From contig JAMPIV010018969.1 in assembly GCA_024509875.1 (NCBI GenBank), positions 337,983 to 401,982 of the forward strand: 64,000 nucleotides of DNA. The letters run 5' to 3'. A program made the position numbers and the translations under genes. Position 1 is the first letter of the stretch, and the number at the start of each line of letters is the position of its first letter. This document shows positions 22,266-34,645 of the stretch, in pieces. The notes below the pieces were generated by a model. That model ran no database searches. It was not told the origin of the DNA and saw only the letters and a list, made by a program, of their open reading frames with translations. Source of the DNA: Oreohelix idahoensis. Lineage: Eukaryota > Mollusca > Gastropoda > Stylommatophora > Oreohelicidae.

Positions 22266-22372
22266 TAAACCACCACTGCAAGAGCTGGTGACTGCTTCGT
22301 GTGGGTTTCATCACAAGGAACCGCCAGCAGAGGTTGTCCCAGGCTCCATGAAAGCAGGGAGTGGATGATGAT
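22266..22372 (+). repeat. Short interspersed repeat with (ATG)n tail, copy 3
   Basis: The most diverged copy: AAACCACCACTGCAAGAGC, GGTGACTGCTTCGTGTGGG and CAGGCTCCATG blocks in the same order, ending GTGGATGATGAT. It lacks the GGAGCG block of the other two copies. Confidence 0.5.
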
Positions 22373-23842
22373 ATCATGGTGTATATATTTATTATACTAA
22401 CACTTTAGTTAGTTTTATATATATGTTTATGTATATTTCAATTGTTGCCTTCCGCTGTCCAAAAGCACTTTCATCGACTCACTGTGTCTAAAATTAATGC
22501 TCAGGGAGGGTAAAAATTACGAGGAAGATGAAGTGGTGGGTGGAAGCGGAGGTCGCCTGATGCTCATATCAGAAAGCCCAATACTCAAAAGAGGCATTTG
22601 TTTCCCTCTCACTTTGTGGTACACGTTGCCAGCAGTCGACGCTAGATACCAACATCAGACGGGTCTTGAAGACCTCACTGCATGTGGCGTGCTACAGTCA
22701 CCAGATTTAAATATTCTAGAGAAGGACCAGTCCGAGGCACCGGTTGGAACGAACAGCAGTTAAAGCAGACGCCAACCGGCCCCACACCGACAGCTACGTG
22801 CCGTAACAGCGCAGATAATGGACACTTATAATTTTGTTCTCTTAAAATATCCACCTTCAATTTAGATCGTCCAATGAGGAAAATATTAGTGCTTCGTTCT
22901 TTTATGAACAAATTTATTTACTGTACAATGTTAACCCATAAGTGACTATTAAACCTGTTTATCTGTAACTATAAATCTATAGTTGGATTAATCACTATTG
23001 AGTGAATTGTATATCTGCACAATTTGACACATATTGTTTAAATACATATGCATACAGAGATATTAAATTAATAATTGCTTCAGCTGAGGGCTCAAAAAAT
23101 ACGAGTCAATATTTCCTCACAGAAAGGGTGGGAGAATAATAAGTTCATGACAGCTTAGATGATTCCAGTTGTAATGCTTGCTTTAATTTTAAATCCTGTG
23201 AGGCTGCCTGAAGTAGAAGCATCATTCTTCTTTTTATATCTCTGCCAAGAGTAATCTTGAGCTAAGGTTGATACCTTTGAAGACCCTCATATTTATACTA
23301 TAAGTATAAGTTTGGCCATTGTTGGACCACTACTGCAGAGCAGGGGGAATCAGACCGTCACATCTCAATAACTTCATGTCTCCGGTGCTGTGTATCAATT
23401 CTTCTGTTGACTCCCCTCTACGGCCCAGTGATTCTCAACCTACAGGTGGCGACTTGTCACATATATATGTAAATATAGCCACCGTGATCCGACCACCTTT
23501 GCTCCTCCATCCAAGGTTTATAATTTTGCTACGCAAAAACCATGCAATTCGCTGCCTGTAGAGTCACTTTTGAAGCCACACCTATTTTTCCTGTCTTACA
23601 CGCGCTAATGAGTGTTTACAAACAGACCTATTAGCTAGCGCGACCAGCCAGATAACAGTCAGCGAGTTATGATTCGTTTATCTGAATTATCGCGCGAGCG
23701 GTTTGCCAATAATCATTTTGACAGACTGAAGCGCGCGTAGAGATAATCGGGTTCTTTGAAGGGGGAAACGACGGACAGAAATTTTGCCGTGTAACTGTTT
23801 GATGTTCAAGTTTCAGGGGGACTTAACTAAGTAGTTGATCTA
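22373..23842. other. Intergenic; possible hAT-type terminus at 23426
   Basis: CAGTGATTCTCAACC at 23426-23440 resembles the terminal inverted repeat of hAT transposons, but no matching opposite end was found. A GC-rich patch with GCGCGAGCGG and GCGCGCG lies near 23690-23735. No gene is seen; frames at 22497-22763 and 23319-23561 lack landmarks. Confidence 0.3.
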
Positions 23843-24641
23843 GCAAGGCGTGGTTTGGTTAGCTCTGAATAATGTTCCATGTGATATTAATAAAACAGTT
23901 ATAAATGTCTGGCCATTGTTTTATCTTCTTGATATTCTTGAGTGATCGTGTATCGTGCCTTCTATGTAAGATTACGCGAATGCAGGGGTGGAAGATTCTG
24001 AACAATAATTGAACCTTGGAATACGATTGATGTGACAAGTCGGTTCATAGAGTCCACAAATATTTAATACAGTTTACACGTCAAGACGGTTCATGCATGT
24101 TGATCACAAAGGTACATATTATAACTTGAAAATATATGGCATAGATATGCAGATATCCTATCAGTCCTTGTCCAATAATCAAATTACTGTATGCAGATTG
24201 TCATAGCTGTATGCACGCGCGGTTGGGTTTTCCAACGGCCGACAGTGAGTCTATGAGTCTGGCAAAATCAAATACTATGGACTGTAATTCATCCTTCCTT
24301 AATTTTCACTTTCGTACTGACCTTTAATCATTTCAAATCTTCGTAATAGCAATGGACTGACCCATGTCCGTACTTGCATAAAATATATCTGTATGGCAAT
24401 ACCATGCCCAACATTGGAAGGAGAGTCAGACGCGTCTTAACAGCTTGACGGTCAATGTGAAAAAGGGTATGGTTTCTTAGTTACCGACTGTGTCCTAAAC
24501 AACGCTATACACGTCATAATCGATCGTGTATGAAGCGTTCAGTAATTGAAACATCTATCGCAATATATTAAATGTCTTAACCTTTACAATTGCACGTCTG
24601 GTAACCTTTAGCAGACGGCGTTAATATCATATACCGTAACA
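23843..24641 (-). repeat. Element A 3' LTR
   Basis: Near-identical to 32053-32838. On the minus strand it begins TGTTACGG at 24641, directly preceded by CAGGGAAT, a weak purine tract. The distal end is defined only to within about 15 bp, because the two copies diverge left of GCAAGGCG (23843 and 32053). Confidence 0.88.
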
Positions 24642-25706
24642 ATTCCCTGTACACCGGGGAAAAAAAAAATCGATAGATTTTTTTTCAATATCTATCCGAC
24701 TTAACAATTTTTCAAAAAAATTTAACACAATTGTGACATATGGCCGACGATGTTCTGAGTAGAACCGTGTTGCGGTCGTGTCAACTAACTATTTGTCATA
24801 GTCATCTAATCATAAATCACATTATATATCAATATTATACATGTCATTATATCAACTAAATAAATGTCCAATGTTAATAGTGAATGAGAAAATTAAATTA
24901 AAGTAAGGTCTGTCGTATTAGTATGTCATATAGGAATTAATTTGACTAATTAAAATTAAATTAATTAATTAAACTAAGAGTTAAATTATTAAGGTTCTAA
25001 TGTAATGCGATGTTATGAGAGAAGAAAAGACAAACTAAGTGAGAAGAAATAGAAAGAAATTCGAATATAAGTTTTAACTTAATTGTGTGTGTTAAGTGTT
25101 AGTGAATAATAACTATCTAATTTAACTAACTAAATAATGTATAGGTACATTAAAAAAAAAAAAATTATTAATCTAATACTTGTGTGAGATTTATTTTCTC
25201 TTTTCATAATTTCTTCTTTTAGTATTTCGTTCTTTTTTTTTTTTTTTTTTTTTTGTTCTTTCATTTCATTTTTTTTCTCACATTTCATTTTATTGATAAT
25301 AATTCAATTAAGAAGTTAAGTTAACTAATTAATTAGTATAGGATATGATGATCCATCCGTAGTCTTGATACTGATGAATTCTTTTAGGCAAGAAAGGTCA
25401 AACGTTTACGTTGGAAAGAAATGTCATTTATCCCAGCATCCAAGAATTAAGTATACACAGGAACATCAGTTCGGTTTGTCGTCAGATATAAATCCATGAT
25501 TGTTCAAAGAGTATTCATATCTCGTGTATGGACGTTAGACGAATTTTGAATGTCTATATATACCTTGATTGTCTTTTAATTCAATTCTGTGATGCATATA
25601 GTGTTTATACAGTTTAAATTAAAGGCAAGGTTAGTTCCTTTATAGTTGATACTTCGTTCAATCCAATGTAGTTCTGATTGATGTAGTTTAAGAGTGTCAA
25701 TATTGA

Positions 25707-27632
25707 TTATTCGTCGTCAATAGGATTACGTGACAATGCATCTGCCACACAATTTTCAGTGCCAGGAATATGTTCAATGGAGAACTCGAATGGCTGTAGG
25801 ATGATTGAATATCTGGCAAGTTTCTGGCTCTTGTGGTTGGATCGACGCAAGGATGCGACCGCACGTTGGTCCGTCTGTATGGTAAAGGGAGCACCGAGTA
25901 AGAATTTTTCCAGCTTCGTTATTGCCCAGATCACAGACAAAAGTTCCTTGTCGACTGTTGAATACTTGGTTTCCGCCGGCTTCAGCTTTCTTGATATATA
26001 TAAGGTGGGGTGTAGAATGCCATCATGGTTCTGGAGCAGGCATGCACCAATGCCGTAGTTACTAGCATCTGTTCGTAAGAAAAATCTTTTGGAAGCATCG
26101 GGAAGTCTTAAAATTGGTTCATGTGAGAACAAATTTATAATTTTGTTGAAAGTTTCATTGCATGTACCAGTCCATGTCACCTTCACCGGCATATCTTTTT
26201 TTAACAATGAAGACAATACAGCCGTGATGGATGACAAGTTTGGTATGAATCTACTGTAATATTGAACAAGTCCTAACAAACTCCTGACCTGTTTCTTCGT
26301 CTGAGGAACTGCTATGTTTAGAATTTTGGAGACTGTACTAGGTAACGTTCGGATATATCCCGATCCAATGATATGTCCCAAAAAGGTTATCTCATTACAC
26401 GCGATTTGCACCTTTGTAGGTTTAGCAGTTAGATGATAATTCCTTAGAGTGTCAAAAACATATCTAAGTCCCGAAACATGTTCCTCAAACGACGAACTAA
26501 ACAAGCATATGTCGTCAATATATGTAATAACGTCTGGTCTACCTGATAAAATTTGTCGCATCAGGCGAATGAAGGTAGCTGGCGCATTAACAAGCCCAAA
26601 AGGCATCACATTCCACTGGTATAGACCTTGTGGCGTGGAAAATGCGGTGTAGTACTTAGCCTTTTCGGTCAGTGGTATCTGCCAATAACCTTTAGTTAAG
26701 TCTATCTTACTAAATATAGTTGCGTTAGATAGACGTGGCAGTAAGTCGTCGATAAGTGGATGTGGTTCGCTGTCAACTATAGTCTTAGCATTTAATTTTC
26801 TATAATCAACACATAGTCTGATATTATTGTCCTTCTTCCGGACAATCACTAATGGAGAAGAGAATGGCGAATTACTAGTCTCAATGATTCCCAGAGACAA
26901 CATCTGTTCAAGTTCCTTAGTAGTTTTAGCAAGGAAATGTAAAGGAACAGAATAGGGATGTACACGAATAGGTGTATCATCATTGAGAGTAATGTCATGA
27001 CTGATAGCCGATGTGCGACCCGGGACGTCGGTCAACACATCTGGATAAGATTGTAATAAATTAGCAATCTGTAGACGCTGTTGCGGTGTAACCGTTGAAG
27101 AGATGGTTACATCCCGCCAAGATTCAGTAGGTTGAACTACTGGTACAGGTAACGGTAACTGTACCTCAGGAAAAGAAGATTCTTCTTCCTGGATGACAGA
27201 TAAGTTAGTATAATGACAAGTGGATACTGTGTTGTCATCTAGTTCATGAAAAATTGACTGTAAGTGTTCAGGACGTGTATGAAATTGCTTGAGCATGTTA
27301 ATATGAAATATCTTTTTGTGTCCCTTGATATCTAAGACGTAATCAACGTCAGAAATTTTATCAATGACTTTGTAAGGACCATTCCAAGATATCAATAATT
27401 TATTGTTATTGTGAGGAAGTAACACATAAGCCTCGTCGCCTGGGAATAATTGGCGTAATCGTCGAGACTTATTTTGTAGAGATCGAGCCTTAGCTTTTGC
27501 AGCCTCAGAAGAAGCTGTTGCCAACTGGCAAGACTCAATAATGTTCTTCCGAAGATTAATCACATATTCGTAAGATGACTGAGTGTCCTGAGTCATCTCG
27601 TCGTCAATTAATAAGTCTTTTATTAGTCCCAT
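25707..27632 (-). pseudogene. pol: Element A pol: integrase C-terminus, RT, RNase H
   Basis: The 641-codon frame begins with the integrase C-terminal module (ISWNGPYKVI, the GPY/F motif, near residue 125) and a linker with VLTDVPGRT. The RT domain follows: RLCVDYRKLN, FSKIDLTKGYWQIPL, MPFGLVNAPATF and the catalytic YIDD at residues 371-374. RNase H follows: LRTDASNYGIG (Asp522), YSTVDKELL, IQTDQ, and VADALSRNP at the end. It would reverse-transcribe the element RNA and degrade the RNA strand in the particle. A one-base shift near 27655, in a run of six T on the coding strand, separates it from the integrase frame. All core motifs are intact. Confidence 0.9.
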
Positions 27633-28770
27633 AGGACCTCTTGGGGGAGCACCAAAAAACTAATTCAAAGGGAGAGAAGCCAGTTTGTTCATGCGGTACC
27701 TCCCGATAAGCAAATAGAACAGCTGGGAGTGCTCTGTCCCAGTCATGAGGGTGCTTAGCAGTAACCTTATGTAGTAGTTGTTTAAGTGTACGGTTAAGTC
27801 TTTCAACCGCACCATTACTCATCGGATGATAAATACTACTTAAATTCCTATCAATGTCCCAAGTTTTCATGACTTCCTTCATGGTGTCAGATATAAACTG
27901 TGACCCATGGTCTGATAAAAGTTTTCTAGGAAACCCTATTCTAGAAAAGATGAGATGTAGTGCATCAGCTACATCTGTGGTAGTGGTGGTCTTTAATGGG
28001 ATAGCTTCTGGCCATCGTGTGCACAAATCAATGCACGTAAGGACGAATCTATGTCCTCTGGCCGATGGTAGCAATGGACCAATAATGTCTATTGCCATTT
28101 TGTCAAAAGGTCTCACTGAGATATCGCAAGCCTGAATAGGCGCCGTGTGAAAAGCTCCACGTGCTTTCACTTCTTGGCATGTAGTACAGGAACGTACATA
28201 CTGCGAAATATCTCTTGACACCCCTGGCCAAAAGAATGAAGACAGTACTCGAGATCGTGTTCGAGTATATCCCATATGTCCAGCACAATGTGAGTCATGT
28301 GCATGTTGAAGAATGTACCGTCTAAAAGTATATGGGACCATAACTTGTTGTTTCATTTGTGATTTGTCATTAAAACATCTAATCAATATGTCATTTTTAA
28401 TAACAAAACAATGTTTGTTATTATTACCTGAGGATAGATTGTCAACTTTATCAACCAATTTAAAAAATTTTTTTAAAGATTTATCCTCTTTTTGTTTGGT
28501 TGCAAATGTTTCCCTGTCAATAGGTGAATTGACTACAAATTCCTCTTGGTTGTCTGCATCCATTTTATTATCATCAACTTTCTCCATGAGTTGAGTCTGC
28601 GCTCTAGTCGTCACGGCGTTTCCAGTGCATAGGTTACGTTTCTCCCATTCTATAATCTCATCTGGAGTACAATCTTTACTGCCGTGTATACGACCGACCA
28701 TCAAATCAGCTATAGGCTTTTTTAGCATACATACTTTCACGTTCCCTGTGAAAAAAGGAGTGTTTAACAT
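27604..28770 (-). pseudogene. Element A integrase with protease tail
   Basis: The 388-codon frame opens with the end of the aspartic protease (IADLMVGRIHG, residues 20-30). The integrase zinc domain has HAHD at 156-159, H165, C195 and C198. The catalytic triad is D228 (AIDIIGP), D287 (LSDHGSQF) and E323 (AVERLNR), with exactly 35 residues between the last two, as in retroviral integrases. It precedes RT, the reverse of canonical Ty3/gypsy order. Single-base shifts join it to the protease frame upstream (about 28765) and the RT frame downstream. Confidence 0.9.
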
Positions 28771-29872
28771 GAATAATAGCTGTGGGGTAAAACTCTATTG
28801 TTCCACCAAAAGTCATGCAACGGACATATTCCCCCGTTGCACAGCTGGGATGTACCAGCGACTGTCGTACACCAATCGTTGTGGATCCCGAATCCCTCAA
28901 CACTGAGACGACGGATCCATTAACTAATCCCCTGTTAAAAATTAATAGGCCTGTTCCATCGTTGACTGCAAGACCTACCTGTGGTATAATATGTCCGCAG
29001 TTAAGCACTGTTTCTTTCGCCTTCTGAAAAATAAGATTGCATTGCTGGCAACTATTTGCCACATTATAATTAATAGCAAAACATGCAGCAGAAGACTGTG
29101 TTGTATTATTGTCAAGTGGGACCTGAGCTATAGGGGTAGTATTATTTGTAACTGCCGCCCCTGTATTATGGTTGTAATGAGATGATCCCCGAGAATGAGA
29201 TCGATTCCGAGTATAATTGTTAGAATTATCTCGTCGTCCTCTATAGTAACTATTATTTCGATGTCTCGAGCCATGATTATTACCATTCCAGTTACTATTA
29301 TTATTGGGAGTATGTGATCGATTATAATGAGTGTTATGTTGACCATTGTGGTAGTTTGTTTGAGGTGAATAATTTCTATCTCGTGATCTACCTCTGTTGA
29401 ACTCATTTTTATTGTTGAAATCATTATTATGTCCCTTCTGAAAGTTAACATTGTGATTTCTTTGGAACCTGCTTCTGTCTACACTGTGATGTCTTTGTTT
29501 GTTATTGTGATTGTAGGCCATATTAGACGCCACAGGTAGAGGTTCTCTTAATGAGGAGTTAGAAATGGTTGCATTCGGGTGTGCCGAACAGTAGTTTAAA
29601 GAAATTTTTTCTAACTCATCCATAGTACCTGGTTTACGCTCCTGCAAATATGCAAAAAATGGCTGGCTAACTGAAGATAATACCTTATCCCGCAGTAGTA
29701 AATCAACTAATTTGTCGTATGATTTGTTGACTTCTGCCAGTTCAACCCATCTATTAAATGTATTGCGTATGTTCGCAATGAATCCTGCAAAATCCCTTGG
29801 AGATTCAGGTAAAATTCCCTTAAATTTCAACCTACAGTGTTCCTCGTCCAGGTGAAACCTTCGTAAAAGCAA
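28706..29872 (-). pseudogene. Element A gag C-terminal half and protease
   Basis: The 388-codon frame covers the capsid C-terminus (FAGFIANIRNTFNRWVEL), then a long Asn/His/Arg/Ser-rich basic segment (about 125-250) likely to bind RNA. A cysteine motif follows at C275, C278, C292 and H294 (CX2CX13CXH). The protease active site is D327-S-G. No canonical CX2CX4HX4C knuckle is present. The frame is separated from the upstream gag frame by a shift in an A5 run near 29917. Confidence 0.85.
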
Positions 29873-29909
29873 GGACTTAATAGCACCGTAGTTATTAGCT
29901 ATTGATGGG

Positions 29910-30472
29910 TCAGCATTTTTGAGAAGCTGTCAATGGTTCTCCAACCAAGAATTCATTTAATTTGAGTACCCATGACTCTTCAGGCAAATGGTTAGATTTG
30001 CAAGTCTGTTCAAAACGTGCCAGGAACGATGAAAGGTCGTCGACGTTCAAGTTGAAAATGGGTAATTTAAAATTGTAGAAGTGTTTAGGTTGGCTGGATG
30101 ATGATCCATTTTGTGCGTTATTATTCTGGTTTGCATCAGCACTTTGTGCTTGTAATCTTGCTGTCTCCAATTTAATACGCGCCAATTCCATTTCTTGTTG
30201 TAAAATAATTTCCTCTCGTTTCAATTTATTCTCTTCTTCCTGTTTGGCGATTGTTCTTTGCTCTTCTCTTTCACGTTGAGCAATCTCTCTCAATCTATTT
30301 TCCTTGGCAATTTGCTTCATCTCAAGTTCTGCTTCCTCTTTCTTTAATGCAGCTTTTTTCTCTTCTTCCTTTCTTTCATATTTTCCAGTTCTGATTCAGC
30401 AAACTGACGAAGTTCTTGAGATTTAAAACCATAATCCCGACCAATCTTAACGAAATGGTCTATAGTAAGCAT
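29910..30472 (-). pseudogene. gag: Element A gag N-terminal half
   Basis: Gag begins at the ATG at 30472 on the minus strand (MLTIDHFVKIG). After about 40 codons the frame shifts by one base in an A/G-rich stretch near 30360-30390 and continues as the 136-codon frame 29910-30320. The N-terminus is a Glu/Lys/Arg-rich probable coiled coil, followed by the start of the capsid domain (FYNFKLPIFNLNVDDLSSFL), which aligns with the gag proteins of elements B and C. It would build the virus-like particle. Confidence 0.8.
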
Positions 30473-32013
30473 TTTGACTTTTATCTGTAGTAATTATTGA
30501 TAATTACTGATTAAAATAGTCAATAGTAGCTTCAGAGTAATTATTATACTTACTCAACTTAGTAATATTCAATAGTACTGAACTTAATGTCTAAGTTCAA
30601 CTAATAGACAATATTTTGTAACAATATTGTATCTAAATAATACTATATCATAAATAGTTATGATATCTGTTAAATATAATGTAATTACATCACACAATTA
30701 ATCTCAATATCCAATAATGTTGGGTATAATTCCTAGTAATTATATTGTTCAATGTACTAAGTCACTCTCTTAGTACCAGAAAAGTATATTAAATAATATA
30801 CAATGGGTCTATTACCTCAAAGGTAGCTATAAGATTATTTATTTTGTCAATATATATATTATATTATTATGCCCTAGGCATCTATGATAAATTGTAGTGC
30901 TACTTTCTTGGACTATCACTGCATAATTATGCAATGTCCCATATTAACCTTAAATTTCAGAAAAAATTAATTAAATTAAATTACAAGTGTATTATTGCAT
31001 ATAATTATCATATTATTAATGTAATATTAGTATATATTATGAGGACAGACAAGCAATGATGCAACTAAAGGGTACAAACAATGTCAAGACGCAAACAAGA
31101 CATTTTCACAATTAAAAATGAATTTATGAACTAAATAAAATAAGCGGAAATGTCACAGACCAAATGAAGGGTCAAGGTCTGACCGGAGGTCAACTGAATA
31201 TTCAAGGTACACACAAAAAAAAAATGACTGCAAAAAATGATGACGTCACAGGACTCATAACGGACGAAAATTTAATAATCATAAAATAAATGATAGTCAG
31301 AGGAGAATGGACGAAATAGTAACGAACATGGTACAGAACTGAATAAAATTATTAACTGAATACGAATAAAATACACCAATTATCTACGGGACAGTACAGC
31401 TAACGCAAAATCGTCAAACGATAGCAGATTTGGACAACAAGTCCAATGTCAAACCTCAATGGGGTTTCCAAAGGTGCAATCGTTTAACTGCCCTAAGAAA
31501 CGACCGAAATTAATTCAGGCATCGTGAGAGCCGCAGAATTTAATTTCAGTTCATCCTCCCTGCCTCCCACGAATTAACAACAAATACATACGATGGAAAA
31601 CAAATTTAACATATATACATGAAAATACATAGACATGCCTGATCAAAGCAAAATGGACTCAGTATTACGGTTTTGCAATGACGACAATTTAAACAGCTAG
31701 ACTTATCTTTCCCGTTGCCTCGATCAGTGCTATAGGTCGTCAACAGCTAGGCTAATGCCCCTGACTGCCTGCTCCTGTAGTCCATTTCTTGTGTCTGCTT
31801 CAAATGACTTATTTTTCCCTTGGTTAGGCTTAAAAGAACGACTTCAGTTTCTCCGATAGTTTCACCTACACGAATTTCAGTGACGTCGCGTTGTTAGGCA
31901 TTAGACTGAGTACTGCGTCATCTTCGAATGGGTCATGTGATCGAAAACTGATCGTAAATATTTCCTTCGAAAGTCATTCAAAAAATTTTTTTGTTTTTGG
32001 TTGTTTTCTCGTC
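30473..32013 (-). other. Element A 5' leader
   Basis: About 1.5 kb of untranslated DNA lies between the primer site and gag. It is very AT-rich near gag and more mixed near the LTR; the packaging signal would be expected here. No open frame of note is present. Confidence 0.6.
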
Positions 32014-32031
32014 CCCAGACACCGGGCACCA
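32014..32031 (-). promoter_or_regulatory. Element A presumed primer-binding site
   Basis: On the minus strand, one base after the LTR CA end, the sequence TGGTGCCCGGTGTCTGGG begins with TGG, as required to pair with a tRNA CCA end. I could not assign the tRNA. Confidence 0.55.
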
Positions 32032-32032
32032 C

Positions 32033-32838
32033 TGTTGCAAGTGGATCTTGTTGCAAGGCGTGGTTTGGTTAGCTCTGAATAATGTTCCATGTGATATTAA
32101 TAAAACAGTTATAAATGTCTGGCCATTGTTTTATCTTCTTCTTGATATTCTTGAGTGATCGTGTATCGTGCCTTCTATGTAAGATTACGCGAATGCAGGG
32201 GTGGAAGATTCTGAACAATAATTGAACCTTGGAATACGATTGATGTGACAAGTCGGTTCATAGAGTCCACAAATATTTAATACAGGTTACACGTCAAGAC
32301 GGTTCATGCATGTTGATCACAAAGGTACATATTATAACTTGAAAATATATGGCATAGATATGCAGATATCCTATCAGTCCTTGTCCAATAATCAAATTAC
32401 TGTATGCAGATTGTCATAGCTGTATGCACGCGCGGTTGGGGTTTTCCAACGGCCGACAGTGAGTCTATGAGTCTGGCAAAATCAAATACTATGGACTGTA
32501 ATTCATCCTTCCTTAATTTTCACTTTCGTACTGACCTTTAATCATTTCAAATCTTCGTAATAGCAATGGACTGACCCATGTCCGTACTTGCATAAATATA
32601 TCTGTATGGCAATACCATGCCCAACATTGGAAGGAGAGTCAGACGCGTCTTAACAGCTTGACGGTCAATGTGAAAAGGGTATGGTTTCTTAGTTACCGAC
32701 TGTGTCCTAAACAACGCTATACACGTCATAATCGATCGTGTATGAAGCGTTCAGTAATTGAAACATCTATCGCAATATATTAAATGTCTTAACCTTTACA
32801 ATTGCACGTCTGGTAACCTTTAGCAGACGGCGTTAATA
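32033..32838 (-). repeat. Element A 5' LTR, outer end deleted
   Basis: It matches 23843-24626. The outermost bases present at 24627-24641 are missing, because the copy stops at 32838 against element B. A short duplication of TGTTGCAAG occurs at the inner end (32033 and 32049). Confidence 0.88.
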
Positions 32839-34456
32839 AAACATTACGTTACGGAAATAGCCTACCATGTTAACTCCTATTTGATTGGAGCGCAACAAAT
32901 GAAAGACTAAACACGATTGATCGGACTATAAATACTATCTTGTGTTGTCAGGGGAAACGTGAGAAAGGGGTACTTTTTTGAAAAGATGTGTAGACCTGGT
33001 TTGATTGGGTAGAGCTGCGAATATACTCAATTCAGAGCGTCTGTTCATTGCCACATCTTGTAATAAACCTACTAAGAAACAGTACGTTGAGCACCAGTGT
33101 ATATTTTTTATAAAATAAAGCCTGGGACATCGGCAGATCGGAGTTGTGCTATATTCATTGCCAGTCAACGAAACTGTTTATTATTATTTCCATGAATTGT
33201 GGTAAGCTTGAAATATTCAATATTTTTAAATGAAAATTGAATGTAAATTGATAAATTATGTCTGTATATATGTGTGGTTCAGTAGCGAACATGATGTAAA
33301 GCCTATAGTGCTCCAGCCTGAACAGAAGGTGTCGGAGGAAAGTAAAACTGCATGGAATGGCCAAACAGTACACTGACACCTAGATTATTAACTAGAAAGA
33401 AATAATGCTGGAATTGCAGAGGCGTAGTAACCATTAGGGAGGGAAATACTGGTATAAAGTATTTCAAATGAAGCTGACAGTTGGCCTAACGCTCTGAACT
33501 CAATGTTTGTGATGTATTGTGCTCAGTGTAGAAATGGAGTATAAATTAGTTCTGACGTAGAAGGTACAACCTTCTTGTTTCAGGGACCGTGGTCTTAAAG
33601 TTATTGAGCAGCACCTGGTCAGAGCTTTGCTGAAGCCAGAGGTGGACAGCATACTCCTTGGTCCATATAGCAACCAGTGGGGTGGCTCCAGAACTCATTA
33701 CAGTAATCAAGCAGAGGAGTCTTTTACTGCAGTCATCACGCCAGATAAGAGAGTGTGGCCATGGAGCTCAACATTATGTACCCCATCTTAAAATGACATT
33801 GTAAACTAAAATTAAGAGGGGAATTTAATTGTTTTAATACCAGGAACTGAGAACATCTCCAATACTAGTTCCAATAGAAACAAACTATTGAAGTCATGAT
33901 GACAAATACCAACAGAGCTTGAACAAAACCAAACCAGTATTACCTCATATTACCACTACACAACTGACACACATAGGATACCAGTAATAAACTATGTCAC
34001 TACAAGAATCATATTAATAAATTCTGTACATATAACTTGTAATTAAAATTGATTGTGATTCCTGGTTCCCTTTGTATTTGAATCAGGACACATATACCTT
34101 CATGACAGCACTGAATACATATTGTTATTTGAAAAGTTATCAGTGACTCCTTTAAGATATCCTCTTAGAGTGTTATATGTATGTGAGTGTCACAGTGTTG
34201 TCAAGTGTGGTGGAATAAATTAAATTGTTTATCTGTCTGTTGTTGTTATGACTTACACTTCATCATACACATACCCTAGACATATAACGTAGTCATCACA
34301 CTATTCCAGAATAATTCTGACTGAGGTATACATATGTGGCAGTAAGTAAGGTTATCTATAATACACTACTCTTATTAGATATAGATACCTTCACAGCTGA
34401 TCTCAGTCAGTACACTAAGTCCCCTATAAATATTTATAACATCCCACTTTACCACA
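32839..34456 (+). repeat. Element B 5' LTR, first 690 bp missing
   Basis: Colinear, without gaps, with 39865-41482. It begins AAACATTACG directly after element A sequence and ends in CA at 34455-34456. The missing part is the outer U3. Confidence 0.92.
32927..32934 (+). promoter_or_regulatory. Element B LTR TATA box
   Basis: TATAAATA lies here and at 39953-39960 in the 3' LTR. An inverted CCAAT box (ATTGG) stands about 40 bp upstream; a second ATTGG present in the 3' LTR is ATTGA in this copy. AATAAA signals follow at 33062 and 33114-33119, consistent with the U3-R layout of a retroelement promoter. Confidence 0.5.
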
Positions 34457-34461
34457 TATAT

Positions 34462-34479
34462 TGGGGGCTCGTCCGGGAT
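34462..34479 (+). promoter_or_regulatory. Element B primer-binding site, tRNA-Pro
   Basis: TGGGGGCTCGTCCGGGAT starts five bases after the LTR CA end. It is identical over 18 bases to the tRNA-Pro primer site well known from gammaretroviruses, so tRNA-Pro is the likely primer of minus-strand synthesis. Confidence 0.85.
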
Positions 34480-34645
34480 TTTGAATCTTTCCCTATTAAA
34501 ATATTGGGGGTAACTCACTTCAGGGAATAATAAGAATTAAAAGGTATCCTTGGGTGAAAATAAATAAGGTTGAGCTCACAGTGCCTGTGTTGTCTTGAGT
34601 TAATTAGTCATAGATAAAATTGTTTAGACATTTATCTGTTAGACA

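Larger units (their letters stand above)
23843..32838 (-). mobile_element. Element A: Gmr1-type Ty3/gypsy LTR retrotransposon
   Basis: This is a 9-kb element on the minus strand with two LTRs of about 800 bp. It carries gag, protease, integrase and RT-RNase H in that order, so integrase precedes RT. The LTR copies differ at only about five places, mostly one-base length changes, so insertion is recent. Coding frames are broken at about 30360-30390, 29917, 28765 and 27655. The 5' LTR (right) lost its outermost 15 bp where it abuts element B. A 1.5-kb leader lies between the 5' LTR and gag, and about 1.07 kb of AT-rich untranslated DNA (24642-25706) with poly-T and poly-A tracts lies between pol and the 3' LTR. 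Sequence relatedness is closest to element C. Confidence 0.93.

Noticed and set aside
32935..33379. Small minus frames in the element B LTR, repeated at 39961-40405
   Set aside because: Same reason: identical LTR copies make identical chance frames.
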